Of a DNA stretch of 37,424 bases, positions 1 to 6,523 are shown piece after piece. The position numbers were made by a program, and so were the translations under genes. The stretch lies in the NCBI RefSeq assembly GCF_013359695.1, contig NZ_JABFMU010000059.1, positions 1-37,424 on the forward strand. Reading direction: 5' to 3'. Below the pieces are notes generated by a model. That model made no database searches, was not told where the DNA came from, and was given only the letters and a program-made list of their open reading frames with translations. Every line of letters starts with the position of its first letter. Position 1 is the stretch's first letter. Source of the stretch: Pseudomonas sp. C2B4 (GTDB lineage: Bacteria > Pseudomonadota > Gammaproteobacteria > Pseudomonadales > Pseudomonadaceae).

Positions 1-49
1 GGCGCCATCATAGCGCCCGATTGAAGTGTCCAAAATCATTAGGCCAGTT

Positions 50-66
50 CAGGCTTGCTCCTACAG
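50..66. repeat. Probable single arm of an intergenic palindromic repeat
   Basis: The bases just before the nitrilase stop read as the end of the GCGAGCAGGCTCGCTCCTACAG repeat arm seen elsewhere in the window, in an eroded form (AGGCTTGCTCCTACAG). The matching arm is not visible in bases 1-49 and would lie outside the window or be lost. The rest of bases 1-69 shows nothing recognisable. Confidence 0.4.
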
Positions 67-69
67 AGG

Positions 70-993
70 TCATGCGGTGAATTTGACGCCCGGTTTGGCC
101 CGCTCATCCACGCTCAACTCGAACACGTCGGGCCGCGCATAATGCCCAACCACGTCGTAGTCATAGCGGGCGCGAATCAGGTCATCGGTGTCGATTTCAG
201 CCGTCAACAGACCGGCCTCGCCACGCAACGGCCCGGCGAGGATGTCGCCCATGGGGCCCACGATCACGCTACCGCCGGCAATCAGCGGCCGATCCGCCGG
301 CCAGTTCGCCACTTCAATCCCCAAGGCCTGCGGCGAGTCCTGCACCTGACAGGCGCTGACCACAAAACAGCGGCCTTCGTGGGCGATGTGACGCATGCTC
401 ACCTGCCACATCTCCCGTTCGTCCACCGTCGGCGCGCACCACACCTCCACGCCTTTGGCATACATGGCGGTGCGCAGCAGCGGCATCATGTTTTCCCAGC
501 ACACCACCGCGCCGATGCGCCCGACCTGACTGTCGATCACCGGCAAGGTCGAGCCATCGCCCTTGCCCCAGATCAGTCGTTCGGTGCCGGTCGGCATCAA
601 CTTGCGGTGCTTGCCCACCAGCCCCGACTGCGGATCGAAATACAGCGCCGTGCAGTACAGCGTGCTCCCCGCCCGCTCGATGACACCGATCACCAGATGG
701 GCACCGGTACGCGCCGACAGCCCCGCCAGGGCTTCGGTTTCCGCGCCGGGCACGTCGATGGCATTGGCGAAATAGCGGGCAAAGGCCTCCCGTCCTTCCG
801 GTAGCCGATAGCCCAGTTGCGTGCCAAAACCCTCGCCTTTCGGATATCCGCCGAGCAACGCCTCGGGCATCACCACCAACCCGGCGCGGGATTCGATGAT
901 TGCGTTTTCCCAGGACAGAATCTGCTCCAGTGTCTGTGCCTTGCCGCCGGGCAAGGCGCCGATTTGCAGTGCGGCAACAATTGATTTGGGCAT
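70..993 (-). CDS. Nitrilase / carbon-nitrogen hydrolase family protein
   Basis: A 307-residue protein of the nitrilase superfamily. These cytoplasmic thiol enzymes hydrolyse nitriles, or in related branches amides, to carboxylic acids plus ammonia. The Glu-Lys-Cys triad is visible: E44 in MPEALLGGYPKG, K131 in KHRKLMPT and C165 in VVCWENMMPL. The CWENMMPL and GGYPKG signatures favour a true nitrilase over an amidase. I chose the ATG at 993 because GGAG precedes it by about 8 bases and the protein then begins directly at the first strand of the fold; an upstream in-frame ATG at 1065 would add 24 residues without family character. A dyad at 1074-1094, also present at the start of the LysR gene at 3489, lies upstream, so control by that regulator is likely (inference). 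The physiological substrate cannot be read from the sequence. Confidence 0.88.
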   Translation of the reverse strand: MPKSIVAALQIGALPGGKAQTLEQILSWENAIIESRAGLVVMPEALLGGYPKGEGFGTQLGYRLPEGREAFARYFANAIDVPGAETEALAGLSARTGAHLVIGVIERAGSTLYCTALYFDPQSGLVGKHRKLMPTGTERLIWGKGDGSTLPVIDSQVGRIGAVVCWENMMPLLRTAMYAKGVEVWCAPTVDEREMWQVSMRHIAHEGRCFVVSACQVQDSPQALGIEVANWPADRPLIAGGSVIVGPMGDILAGPLRGEAGLLTAEIDTDDLIRARYDYDVVGHYARPDVFELSVDERAKPGVKFTA

Positions 994-1048
994 CGCGTCA
1001 GCTCCGTTGGCTTGGGTTTTGTCCATTCTCGAACGCCACGCCTGCATG

Positions 1049-1054
1049 AATAAA
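1049..1054 (-). promoter_or_regulatory. Candidate -10 element of the nitrilase promoter
   Basis: On the minus strand TTTATT sits about 55 bases upstream of the nitrilase start. The -35 position would fall at 1072-1077, touching the GATATG half-site of the dyad at 1074-1094. A LysR-type activator commonly binds in this position. The hexamers match the sigma-70 consensus poorly, as expected for an activator-dependent promoter. Confidence 0.3.
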
Positions 1055-1061
1055 GCCCGAT

Positions 1062-1094
1062 TCACTGCTGAATGATATGAACAAAATGCATATC
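1062..1094. promoter_or_regulatory. Putative LysR operator upstream of the nitrilase gene
   Basis: TCACTGCTGAATGATATGA (1062-1080) recurs with one mismatch at 3474-3492, across the start of the LysR gene. Both copies run into a dyad: here GATATG-N9-CATATC (1074-1094), there GATATG-N9-AATATC. The common core is GATAT-N11-ATATC, which fits the T-N11-A rule of LysR operators. The sequence is 69 to 101 bases upstream of the nitrilase start. It also lies about 137 bases upstream of the diguanylate cyclase gene. Confidence 0.65.
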
Positions 1095-1230
1095 ACCTAC
1101 CGTGAAGGACCACGCAGCGTTTGACGCTCCCGGCCAAGGTCGAGGCGAGGCACACGCAGAGCGCTGCGAAAAATCGGCTCAACCGCTTACAATCCTGCCT
1201 TTTCACGCACTTCAGACAGGCAACAAGGAT

Positions 1231-2382
1231 ATGGCGCTCGACCCTCCCACGATGTTGACCATTTCGGTCGCCCTCGCCGCAGCCGCCGCGCTGTATCTGG
1301 CGGTCGAATGGCGCAGCATTCGCGTTCCCTCGCTGCTGTTCTGGAGCGCGGGCTTCGCCACGATCACCGTGGGCTCGACACTTGCCTTGCTGCGCATGAG
1401 CGGCCTGTTGCTGATCGGTATCTGGTTCGCCAACGGCTTGCTGGTGGTGGCGCACTGGTTTTTCCTGCTGGGCGTCGCGCGTTTCACCCAGGTGCGCCTG
1501 TCTCGTGCCTGGTACCTGATTTTCGTTACCTGGCTGGCACTGCTGTTTTTGCCGGACGAACCGTCGTGGTCGAAAATCATGCTGCTGGCCAACTCGCTGC
1601 TGGTCGGCCTGTTGTCGCTCAGAGCCAGCTTCCTGCTGCGCCCCCACGGCAAGTCGTTGAGCGTCGGCGCGGTACAGCTGCGCTATGTGCTGCTGATCCA
1701 TGGTTGCTTCTATTTCGCCAAGGCCCTGACGGCCGTCGTTCCGGGCACGCTGATCGATCTGGCCTCTTTGCGCGGCGAGATCATTCAGATTTCCCTGGTC
1801 GAGGGCGTAATGGCGATCATGTTGATCGCGCTCTCGATGACCGGAACCGAGCGTTACCGGCGGGAGAAGCAAATTGCGCGGCTGGCTGAACGTGATCCAC
1901 TGACCGCCCTTTACAACCGTCGCGCCCTCGAACGGCGGGCACCGAACCTCTTGGCTGAAGCCTCGACCAACCGACCGGGCGCCTTGCTGCTGATCGATAT
2001 CGACAATTTCAAACCGGTCAACGACCTGTACGGCCATACGGCGGGCGACCAGCTGCTCGTCACGCTGAGCGAGATGATTCGCTCGGTACTGCCCGAAGGC
2101 GCGCTGGCAGCCCGGTTGGGCGGAGACGAGTTCGTCATCCTGCTGGGCAACGCATCGAGTGAGCGCATCGCCGCGCTGGGCCAAACGCTGCGTGAACAGT
2201 TTCACCACGCCGCCGCGCAGGCATTCACCACGCCCGAAGCCGTGACCCTGAGCATCGGCGCCAACCTGTTCGATCAACCGCCGGCCAGTCTGGCGGCCTT
2301 GATCGAGCAAGGCGATGCCGCGCTCTACGCCACCAAACGAAGCGGACGCAACAGTATCCGCATTGTCGATCTGACCCAATGA
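1231..2382 (+). CDS. Membrane-anchored diguanylate cyclase (GGDEF domain)
   Basis: A 383-residue inner-membrane protein. About six hydrophobic segments fill residues 8 to 205, followed by a short linker (ERYRREKQIARLAERDPLT) and a GGDEF domain. The DPLTALYNRRALERR entry motif begins near residue 222 and the intact GGDEF active-site signature is at 297-301. It is therefore expected to make cyclic di-GMP from two GTP. The inhibitory I-site (RxxD five residues before GGDEF) is absent; PEGA stands there. No EAL domain follows. The ATG at 1231 was chosen because AGACAGG lies about 10 bases upstream and the first membrane helix follows at once; the longer frame from 1102 adds a polar, unlikely N-terminus. 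ATG 1252 is an alternative. The membrane region resembles no sensor domain I can name. Confidence 0.88.
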   Translation: MALDPPTMLTISVALAAAAALYLAVEWRSIRVPSLLFWSAGFATITVGSTLALLRMSGLLLIGIWFANGLLVVAHWFFLLGVARFTQVRLSRAWYLIFVTWLALLFLPDEPSWSKIMLLANSLLVGLLSLRASFLLRPHGKSLSVGAVQLRYVLLIHGCFYFAKALTAVVPGTLIDLASLRGEIIQISLVEGVMAIMLIALSMTGTERYRREKQIARLAERDPLTALYNRRALERRAPNLLAEASTNRPGALLLIDIDNFKPVNDLYGHTAGDQLLVTLSEMIRSVLPEGALAARLGGDEFVILLGNASSERIAALGQTLREQFHHAAAQAFTTPEAVTLSIGANLFDQPPASLAALIEQGDAALYATKRSGRNSIRIVDLTQ

Positions 2383-2453
2383 CTTCCAGGGCAGGAGCTA
2401 CGCTATAAAGCGCACTGTTGAGACTGGATGTTTGCCGAGACGCGAGGGTCTGG

Positions 2454-3398
2454 ATGAATACAAGAAAGAGACAGGCGCTGGGCCTGGTCGTCCTGTTGCC
2501 GGCCATCGCCGCCCAGGCGGATGACGGTGGCATCAGTTTCTGGTTGCCGGGCCAGTTCGGGGCGCTGGCCGCCGCGCCTACCGAGCCCGGCTGGAGCCTG
2601 CCGCTGATCTACTATCACGTCAGTGTCAAAGATGATGCCAGCAAAGGCATTCCACGAGGCGGACGAACCACCTTTGGCCTCGATGCAAAAGCAGACCTGC
2701 TGTTCGCCTTCCCGACCTACACCTTCGCCGACCCTGTACTCGGCGCCCAGGCGGCCATTGCGGTGGGCGCTGCCGTGGCGCGCTCCGAAGGCAGTGTCGA
2801 CGTCACCCTGACCGGACCACGGGGCCGGACCTTTTCCGGCGGCACCGACGACAGCTTGAAAGGGGCCAGCGACATTTATGTGATGGGCACGATGAAATGG
2901 AACCATGGCGTTCACAATTTCATGGCCTACAGCATGGGCAATATTCCGGTCGGCGCTTACGACCCCGATCGCCTGGTCAATCTCGGCCTGGGTCATGCCT
3001 CTCTGGATGCGGGCGGCGGCTACACCTACTTCGACAAGAAAAACGAATTCTCCGCCGTCGCGGGCATGACCTATAACTGGGAAAACACCGACACGGACTA
3101 TCAAAACGGCATAGACGCTCACCTGGACTTGAGTGCCTCGCACTTCATTACCGAGCAGACTCACTTAGGCCTTGTCGGTTACGTTTACCATCAAGTCACG
3201 GGCGATAGCGGAAGCGGCGCCACCTTTGGCGATTTCAAATCGAGGGTCAATGGCATTGGTCCCCAGGTCGGGCACTTTTTCAAGGTGGGTAAAGACTTGT
3301 GGTACACCAACCTCAAGGGCTACAACGAGTTCGACGCGAAGAACCGCCCGGAGGGTTGGAATGTCTGGCTGACCCTGGTCGTACCGATAACTGATTAA
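2454..3398 (+). CDS. SphA / MetA-pathway-type outer-membrane protein
   Basis: A 314-residue predicted outer-membrane beta-barrel of the group named after the meta-pathway of phenol degradation (Phenol_MetA_deg, COG4313), which includes SphA of P. aeruginosa. A signal peptide covers about residues 1-22 (hydrophobic LGLVVLLPAIA, cut near AQA-DD). The mature part shows alternating aromatic strands such as YVMGTMKWNHGVHNFMAYS and ends in a strand with VWLTLVVPITD. Members are thought to act as porin-like channels for hydrophobic substrates; the substrate here is unknown. The ATG at 2454 was preferred over 2418 because GAGG precedes it and the signal peptide then starts with the basic MNTRKR. It lies 71 bases after the diguanylate cyclase gene on the same strand, so co-transcription is possible. 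Confidence 0.72.
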   Translation: MNTRKRQALGLVVLLPAIAAQADDGGISFWLPGQFGALAAAPTEPGWSLPLIYYHVSVKDDASKGIPRGGRTTFGLDAKADLLFAFPTYTFADPVLGAQAAIAVGAAVARSEGSVDVTLTGPRGRTFSGGTDDSLKGASDIYVMGTMKWNHGVHNFMAYSMGNIPVGAYDPDRLVNLGLGHASLDAGGGYTYFDKKNEFSAVAGMTYNWENTDTDYQNGIDAHLDLSASHFITEQTHLGLVGYVYHQVTGDSGSGATFGDFKSRVNGIGPQVGHFFKVGKDLWYTNLKGYNEFDAKNRPEGWNVWLTLVVPITD

Positions 3399-3453
3399 CC
3401 CCTTGAGACCCCACAAGTCGAAGGTCGCGGGTGGCAGGGTCGACTGAAACACC

Positions 3454-3459
3454 TATCAT
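3454..3459 (+). promoter_or_regulatory. Candidate -10 element of the LysR gene
   Basis: TATCAT lies about 30 bases before the LysR start codon, with GTCGAC-like sequence near the -35 position. If used, the transcript would begin around 3467 and the operator at 3474-3506 would lie within the first transcribed bases, which would suit self-repression. The match is weak and is offered only as a candidate. Confidence 0.25.
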
Positions 3460-3473
3460 GAACAGCGCTTCAC

Positions 3474-3506
3474 TCACTGCTCAATGATATGACCTCCATG
3501 AATATC
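3474..3506. promoter_or_regulatory. Putative LysR operator overlapping the lysR start codon
   Basis: TCACTGCTCAATGATATGA (3474-3492) matches the nitrilase upstream copy at 18 of 19 bases. It enters the dyad GATATG-N9-AATATC (3486-3506). The ATG at 3489 lies inside the left half-site and the ATG at 3498 inside the spacer. A bound regulator would block transcription or initiation of its own gene. Confidence 0.6.
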
Positions 3507-4397
3507 GCCAACATCGATCTCAACCTGCTCAAAGTCTTCGAAGCACTGCACGAGGAATCCAGCGCCAGCCGCGCCGCGTTGCGCCTGGGCGTGACACAGT
3601 CGGCGGTCAGCGCGGCATTGCGCCGCTTGCGCGAGGTGTACGGCGACCAATTGTTCGTCCGCACCGGCCGCGGCCTGGCGCCAACGCTCAGGGCCAACCA
3701 GCTCAAGCCGGTCGTCAGCGATGCCCTGAACAAATGCCGCCAGAGCCTGGCGATGGTCGACCCCGACGCCGATCATTTCGACGGTCGATCCGTGACCGTG
3801 GGCATGTCCGATGATTTCGAGATTGCCTATGGCCGGCGCTTGATCGAAGAAGTGGCCCGCAGCGCCCCGAAGCTGCGTCTGATCTTTCGCCAGACTCACA
3901 GCCAGATCGTCGCGCAGGCCTTGATGGAGCGCACCATCGACCTGGCGATTACCGCTGGCGGCTTCGCCGAACGGCTGCTCAGTCGTCAGGTTTTGGGTGA
4001 AGGCGGTTATGCGTGCCTGGTCGACCCACAGAGCCTGACGGCGGGGCAGCAAAGCATCGATCTTGAAGAATTTGTCGCCCGTGAGCACATCCTGGTGTCG
4101 TCCGGGGGCTTTATCGGTATTACCGACGAAGGCCTGGCGGCGCTGGGATTGAGTCGGCGGGTCTGTGCCTCGACCACGCATTTTGCGGCACTGCCGCACC
4201 TGCTCAAGGGCAGTCGGGCGGTGGCAACCATTCCGGCCCATGCGGCCCGCAGCATCGCGGCGATCAGTGGCCTGGCGTTGCTGCCCTGCCCTCTGGCGTT
4301 GCCGCGCTACCCGGTCGAACTGGGCTGGCGCACCAGCGCCCAGCTCGATCCGGTGATGTTGAAAGTGCGCGAGGCGATTGTCGCGAGTTTTTCCTAG
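3489..4397 (+). CDS. LysR-family transcriptional regulator
   Basis: A 302-residue LysR-type regulator. The N-terminal winged helix-turn-helix covers about residues 5-65 (DLNLLKVFEALHEESSASRA, then LGVTQSAVSAALRRLR). A short linker helix and the effector-binding domain follow from about residue 90. The ATLRANQL region and overall look resemble the NodD-like branch. Two starts, ATG 3489 and ATG 3498, are possible and neither has a Shine-Dalgarno sequence; the shorter product (MNIANIDLNLL) fits the usual family N-terminus at least as well. The start lies inside an operator-like dyad shared with the nitrilase promoter. I infer that this protein represses itself and controls the nitrilase, although two plus-strand genes separate them. 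Its stop is 3 bases from the convergent gene at 4401. Confidence 0.9.
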   Translation: MTSMNIANIDLNLLKVFEALHEESSASRAALRLGVTQSAVSAALRRLREVYGDQLFVRTGRGLAPTLRANQLKPVVSDALNKCRQSLAMVDPDADHFDGRSVTVGMSDDFEIAYGRRLIEEVARSAPKLRLIFRQTHSQIVAQALMERTIDLAITAGGFAERLLSRQVLGEGGYACLVDPQSLTAGQQSIDLEEFVAREHILVSSGGFIGITDEGLAALGLSRRVCASTTHFAALPHLLKGSRAVATIPAHAARSIAAISGLALLPCPLALPRYPVELGWRTSAQLDPVMLKVREAIVASFS

Positions 4398-4400
4398 GCG

Positions 4401-4655
4401 TTACTTGTTGGCCGCCATCAAGCGGTTGACTTCACTGCGCACCATGTTCGAGTACTCTGGCGGCGACATGTTGTCCAGCTCGGCGCGGACCCACTCGGCC
4501 CACTTGCCTTTGCGTTTGCCGCGCTCGCCGAACAACCGTGCAGCCTCGCCCTTGGCTTTGCCCAGGTTGTTTTGCCAGAGTTCGAACAGACGGGATTTTT
4601 CGTCTTCCAGCGCCGCGCGCTCGGCAAGGGATTTGTCGGCCAGATTGAAGCTCAT
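4401..4655 (-). CDS. Small conserved-looking hypothetical protein
   Basis: An 84-residue protein I do not recognise. It is highly charged and probably almost all helix (AERAALEDEKSRLFELWQNN, EAARLFGERGKRKGKWAEW, SEVNRLMAANK), has no cysteine, signal peptide or membrane segment, and should be cytoplasmic. The start at 4655 is preceded on the minus strand by CAGGAAATTCCC, an acceptable ribosome binding site, and the codon use is like that of its neighbours. It converges on the LysR gene with only three bases between the stop codons, so the genes may share terminator function or interfere. The antisense frame is interrupted or unlike a protein, which supports the minus-strand reading. Confidence 0.65.
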   Translation of the reverse strand: MSFNLADKSLAERAALEDEKSRLFELWQNNLGKAKGEAARLFGERGKRKGKWAEWVRAELDNMSPPEYSNMVRSEVNRLMAANK

Positions 4656-4817
4656 GGGAATTTCCTGCTGCGTAAAATAGGCGACATCTTACACTGTAGG
4701 ACGAATCCTCCTGCGCTGGATTTTTCGGGATTCACCCGACGCCTGAAATCGCTGCAACTTTTTCAATGGCGGCGCACTCCATTGTTCACTGTCCACTTAC
4801 CTGCAAGGAGTACTTCA

Positions 4818-5135
4818 ATGGCCCGCAAAACCGCCGCACAAGCCGCCGAGGACCAAATCAAGGACCAGGCATTCAGCGAGCTTCAAGCGCTGATTGAAGA
4901 ATCGGAAAAACTGCTCAAAAGCAGCGCCTCACTGGTGGGTGAGGAAGCGGAAACACTGCGTGGGCAAATCGCCCTGAAACTCCAGCAGGCCCGGGATTCG
5001 GTGACCCGTGTGCGTGACCGCACCCTGCCGGCGGTCGAAGCCACGGAAACCTACATCGGCGGTCATCCCTGGCAAACCGTGGCGGTTTCGGCCGGGTTCG
5101 GTCTGGTGGTGGGGTTGTTGCTGGCACGGCGTTGA
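4818..5135 (+). CDS. DUF883 (ElaB/YqjD-type) membrane-anchored protein
   Basis: A 105-residue protein of the DUF883 family. In E. coli, relatives ElaB and YqjD are tail-anchored inner-membrane proteins that associate with ribosomes in stationary phase. The sequence shows an amphipathic, probably coiled-coil region (about residues 12-70, with EESEKLLKSSASLVGEEAET). A GGHPWQTVAVSAGFGLVVG hinge-plus-membrane segment follows, ending in LLLARR, which is the family hallmark. The ATG at 4818 has a perfect AAGGAG seven bases upstream; the longer open frame from 4572 overlaps the upstream gene and is not family-like. It stands alone between promoter-sized gaps, and a long palindrome directly after its stop probably ends transcription. 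Confidence 0.85.
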   Translation: MARKTAAQAAEDQIKDQAFSELQALIEESEKLLKSSASLVGEEAETLRGQIALKLQQARDSVTRVRDRTLPAVEATETYIGGHPWQTVAVSAGFGLVVGLLLARR

Positions 5136-5145
5136 TTCAGCCCCC

Positions 5146-5240
5146 CTGTGGCGAGGGGATTTATCCCCGTCGGACTGCGCAGCAGTCCCATTTTTTGGGG
5201 CCGCTTCGCAGCCCAACGGGGATAAATCCCCTCGCCACAG
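5146..5240. repeat. Intergenic palindrome, GCGAGGGGATTTATCCCC family (copy 1)
   Basis: The arms CTGTGGCGAGGGGATTTATC at the left and the matching GATAAATCCCCTCGCCACAG at the right are near-perfect inverted copies. The middle holds smaller dyads. The element fills the gap between the convergent DUF883 and dpkA genes and could fold into a strong RNA hairpin serving both as a terminator. A second copy of the same family is at 31070-31200. Confidence 0.85.
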
Positions 5241-5263
5241 AAGTCCCTTACCAAACTCAATGG

Positions 5264-6304
5264 TCAGAGACCAGCCAACTCCCGCAGACTCACCAGGGTC
5301 TGCGCATCCAGCGCAATACCCTCAGCCTGCGATCGGGCACGCTGATGATGACGCCGATCCCCCGGTAAACGCTTGAGCCCCACACCATGCATCTGCCGCA
5401 CCAGCTCCTTGCTGCGCTCGGCAAAGCCCTGCCCGGCGGCCTTGCTCGGGTCGATGACAATCAGCAACTGCCCGGTCCATGGGGTCTTGGCACCGGGATG
5501 ATTTTTCCAGTCGAATTCGAACGAAAAGTTACCCCCGGTCAATGCCGCGGCCAACAGCTCCACCATCATCGACAGCGCCGAGCCCTTGTGTCCGCCGAAC
5601 GGCAACAACGCGCCGCCTTCGAGAATCGCCTTGGGGTCCTGGGTCGGCTGACCAAGGCCATCCACGCCCATGCCCGGCGGCAAGCGCTCGCCCTTGCGCG
5701 CGGCAATCTGCACGTCGCCATGGGCTATGGCACTGGTCGCCAGATCGAACACAATCGGCTCGCCATCGGCACGGGGTGCGGCAAACGCGATGGGGTTGGT
5801 ACCGAACAACGGTCGGTCGGCACCGTGGGGCACGACGCAAGTCATGCTGTTGACCACACTGAGCGCCACCAAACCTTCATAGGCAAAGGGCTCGACATCC
5901 GGCCACAACGCCGCGAAATGGTGGGAATTGCGGATGGCGAGTACCGCGATGCCGGCGCTGCGCGCCTTTTCCACCAGCAGGGCCCGCGCCGCCGCGAGCG
6001 CCGGTTGCGCAAAACCGTTGCCGGCATCGACCCGGACAAACCCCGAAGCCACATCCTCGACCAGCGGAACGGCCTTGCCGTTCACCCAACCGCTCTGCAG
6101 CGTCGAGACATAACCGGGCATGCGGAACACCCCGTGACTGTGGGCACCGTCGCGCTCGGCACCCGCGCAGTTTCCAGCCAGCACCCGGGCGACATCGGCA
6201 GAGGTGCCGTGACGCAGGAATATCTTCTCAAGCAATGCCGTCAACTCAGCGAGCGACAGGTTTTGCGAGACAACAGCAGACACATCTTCGAGTGGTGCAG
6301 ACAT
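5264..6304 (-). CDS. dpkA: Delta1-piperideine-2-carboxylate / delta1-pyrroline-2-carboxylate reductase (Ldh2 family)
   Basis: A 346-residue member of the malate/L-lactate dehydrogenase type 2 family (Pfam Ldh_2), which has its own NAD(P)H-binding fold. The run of landmarks closely recalls DpkA of P. syringae and P. putida: AGAERDGAHSHGVFRMPGY, NGFAQPALAAARALL, SHHFAALWPDVEPFA, PLFGTNPIAFAAPR, LLPFGGHKGSALSMMVELLA and HPGAKTPWTGQLLIVIDP. DpkA reduces cyclic imines from D-lysine or D-proline breakdown to L-pipecolate or L-proline in the cytoplasm. The ATG at 6304 has GGAG about 6 bases upstream, while the longer frame to 6364 starts in non-coding sequence. No lysine-catabolism neighbours are present. 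A broader alternative is an uncharacterised Ldh2-type dehydrogenase. Confidence 0.8.
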   Translation of the reverse strand: MSAPLEDVSAVVSQNLSLAELTALLEKIFLRHGTSADVARVLAGNCAGAERDGAHSHGVFRMPGYVSTLQSGWVNGKAVPLVEDVASGFVRVDAGNGFAQPALAAARALLVEKARSAGIAVLAIRNSHHFAALWPDVEPFAYEGLVALSVVNSMTCVVPHGADRPLFGTNPIAFAAPRADGEPIVFDLATSAIAHGDVQIAARKGERLPPGMGVDGLGQPTQDPKAILEGGALLPFGGHKGSALSMMVELLAAALTGGNFSFEFDWKNHPGAKTPWTGQLLIVIDPSKAAGQGFAERSKELVRQMHGVGLKRLPGDRRHHQRARSQAEGIALDAQTLVSLRELAGL

Positions 6305-6523
6305 CTGAAGCTCCAGACTAATTATTGGAGGGAACAACAGCGTAGGTAGACCGCCGATTAACAACGCGCAGCGAGTACGCTGTCAACCCTTCAATGGCAG
6401 CTCTTTGCATGAACCCGGGCCGCCCGTGCATTAACTATCTACCACCTGCCGCCCGGCAACGCTTCTTAGGCTCGACGCTCAATCCACTGGCGCGCTGCAC
6501 CGCGCCTGACACGAGACTCGACG

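Noticed and set aside
4572..4817. Upstream extension of the DUF883 gene from 4572
   Set aside because: It would overlap the 84-residue gene on the other strand and add a Phe/Arg-rich stretch foreign to the family; AAGGAG marks the ATG at 4818.
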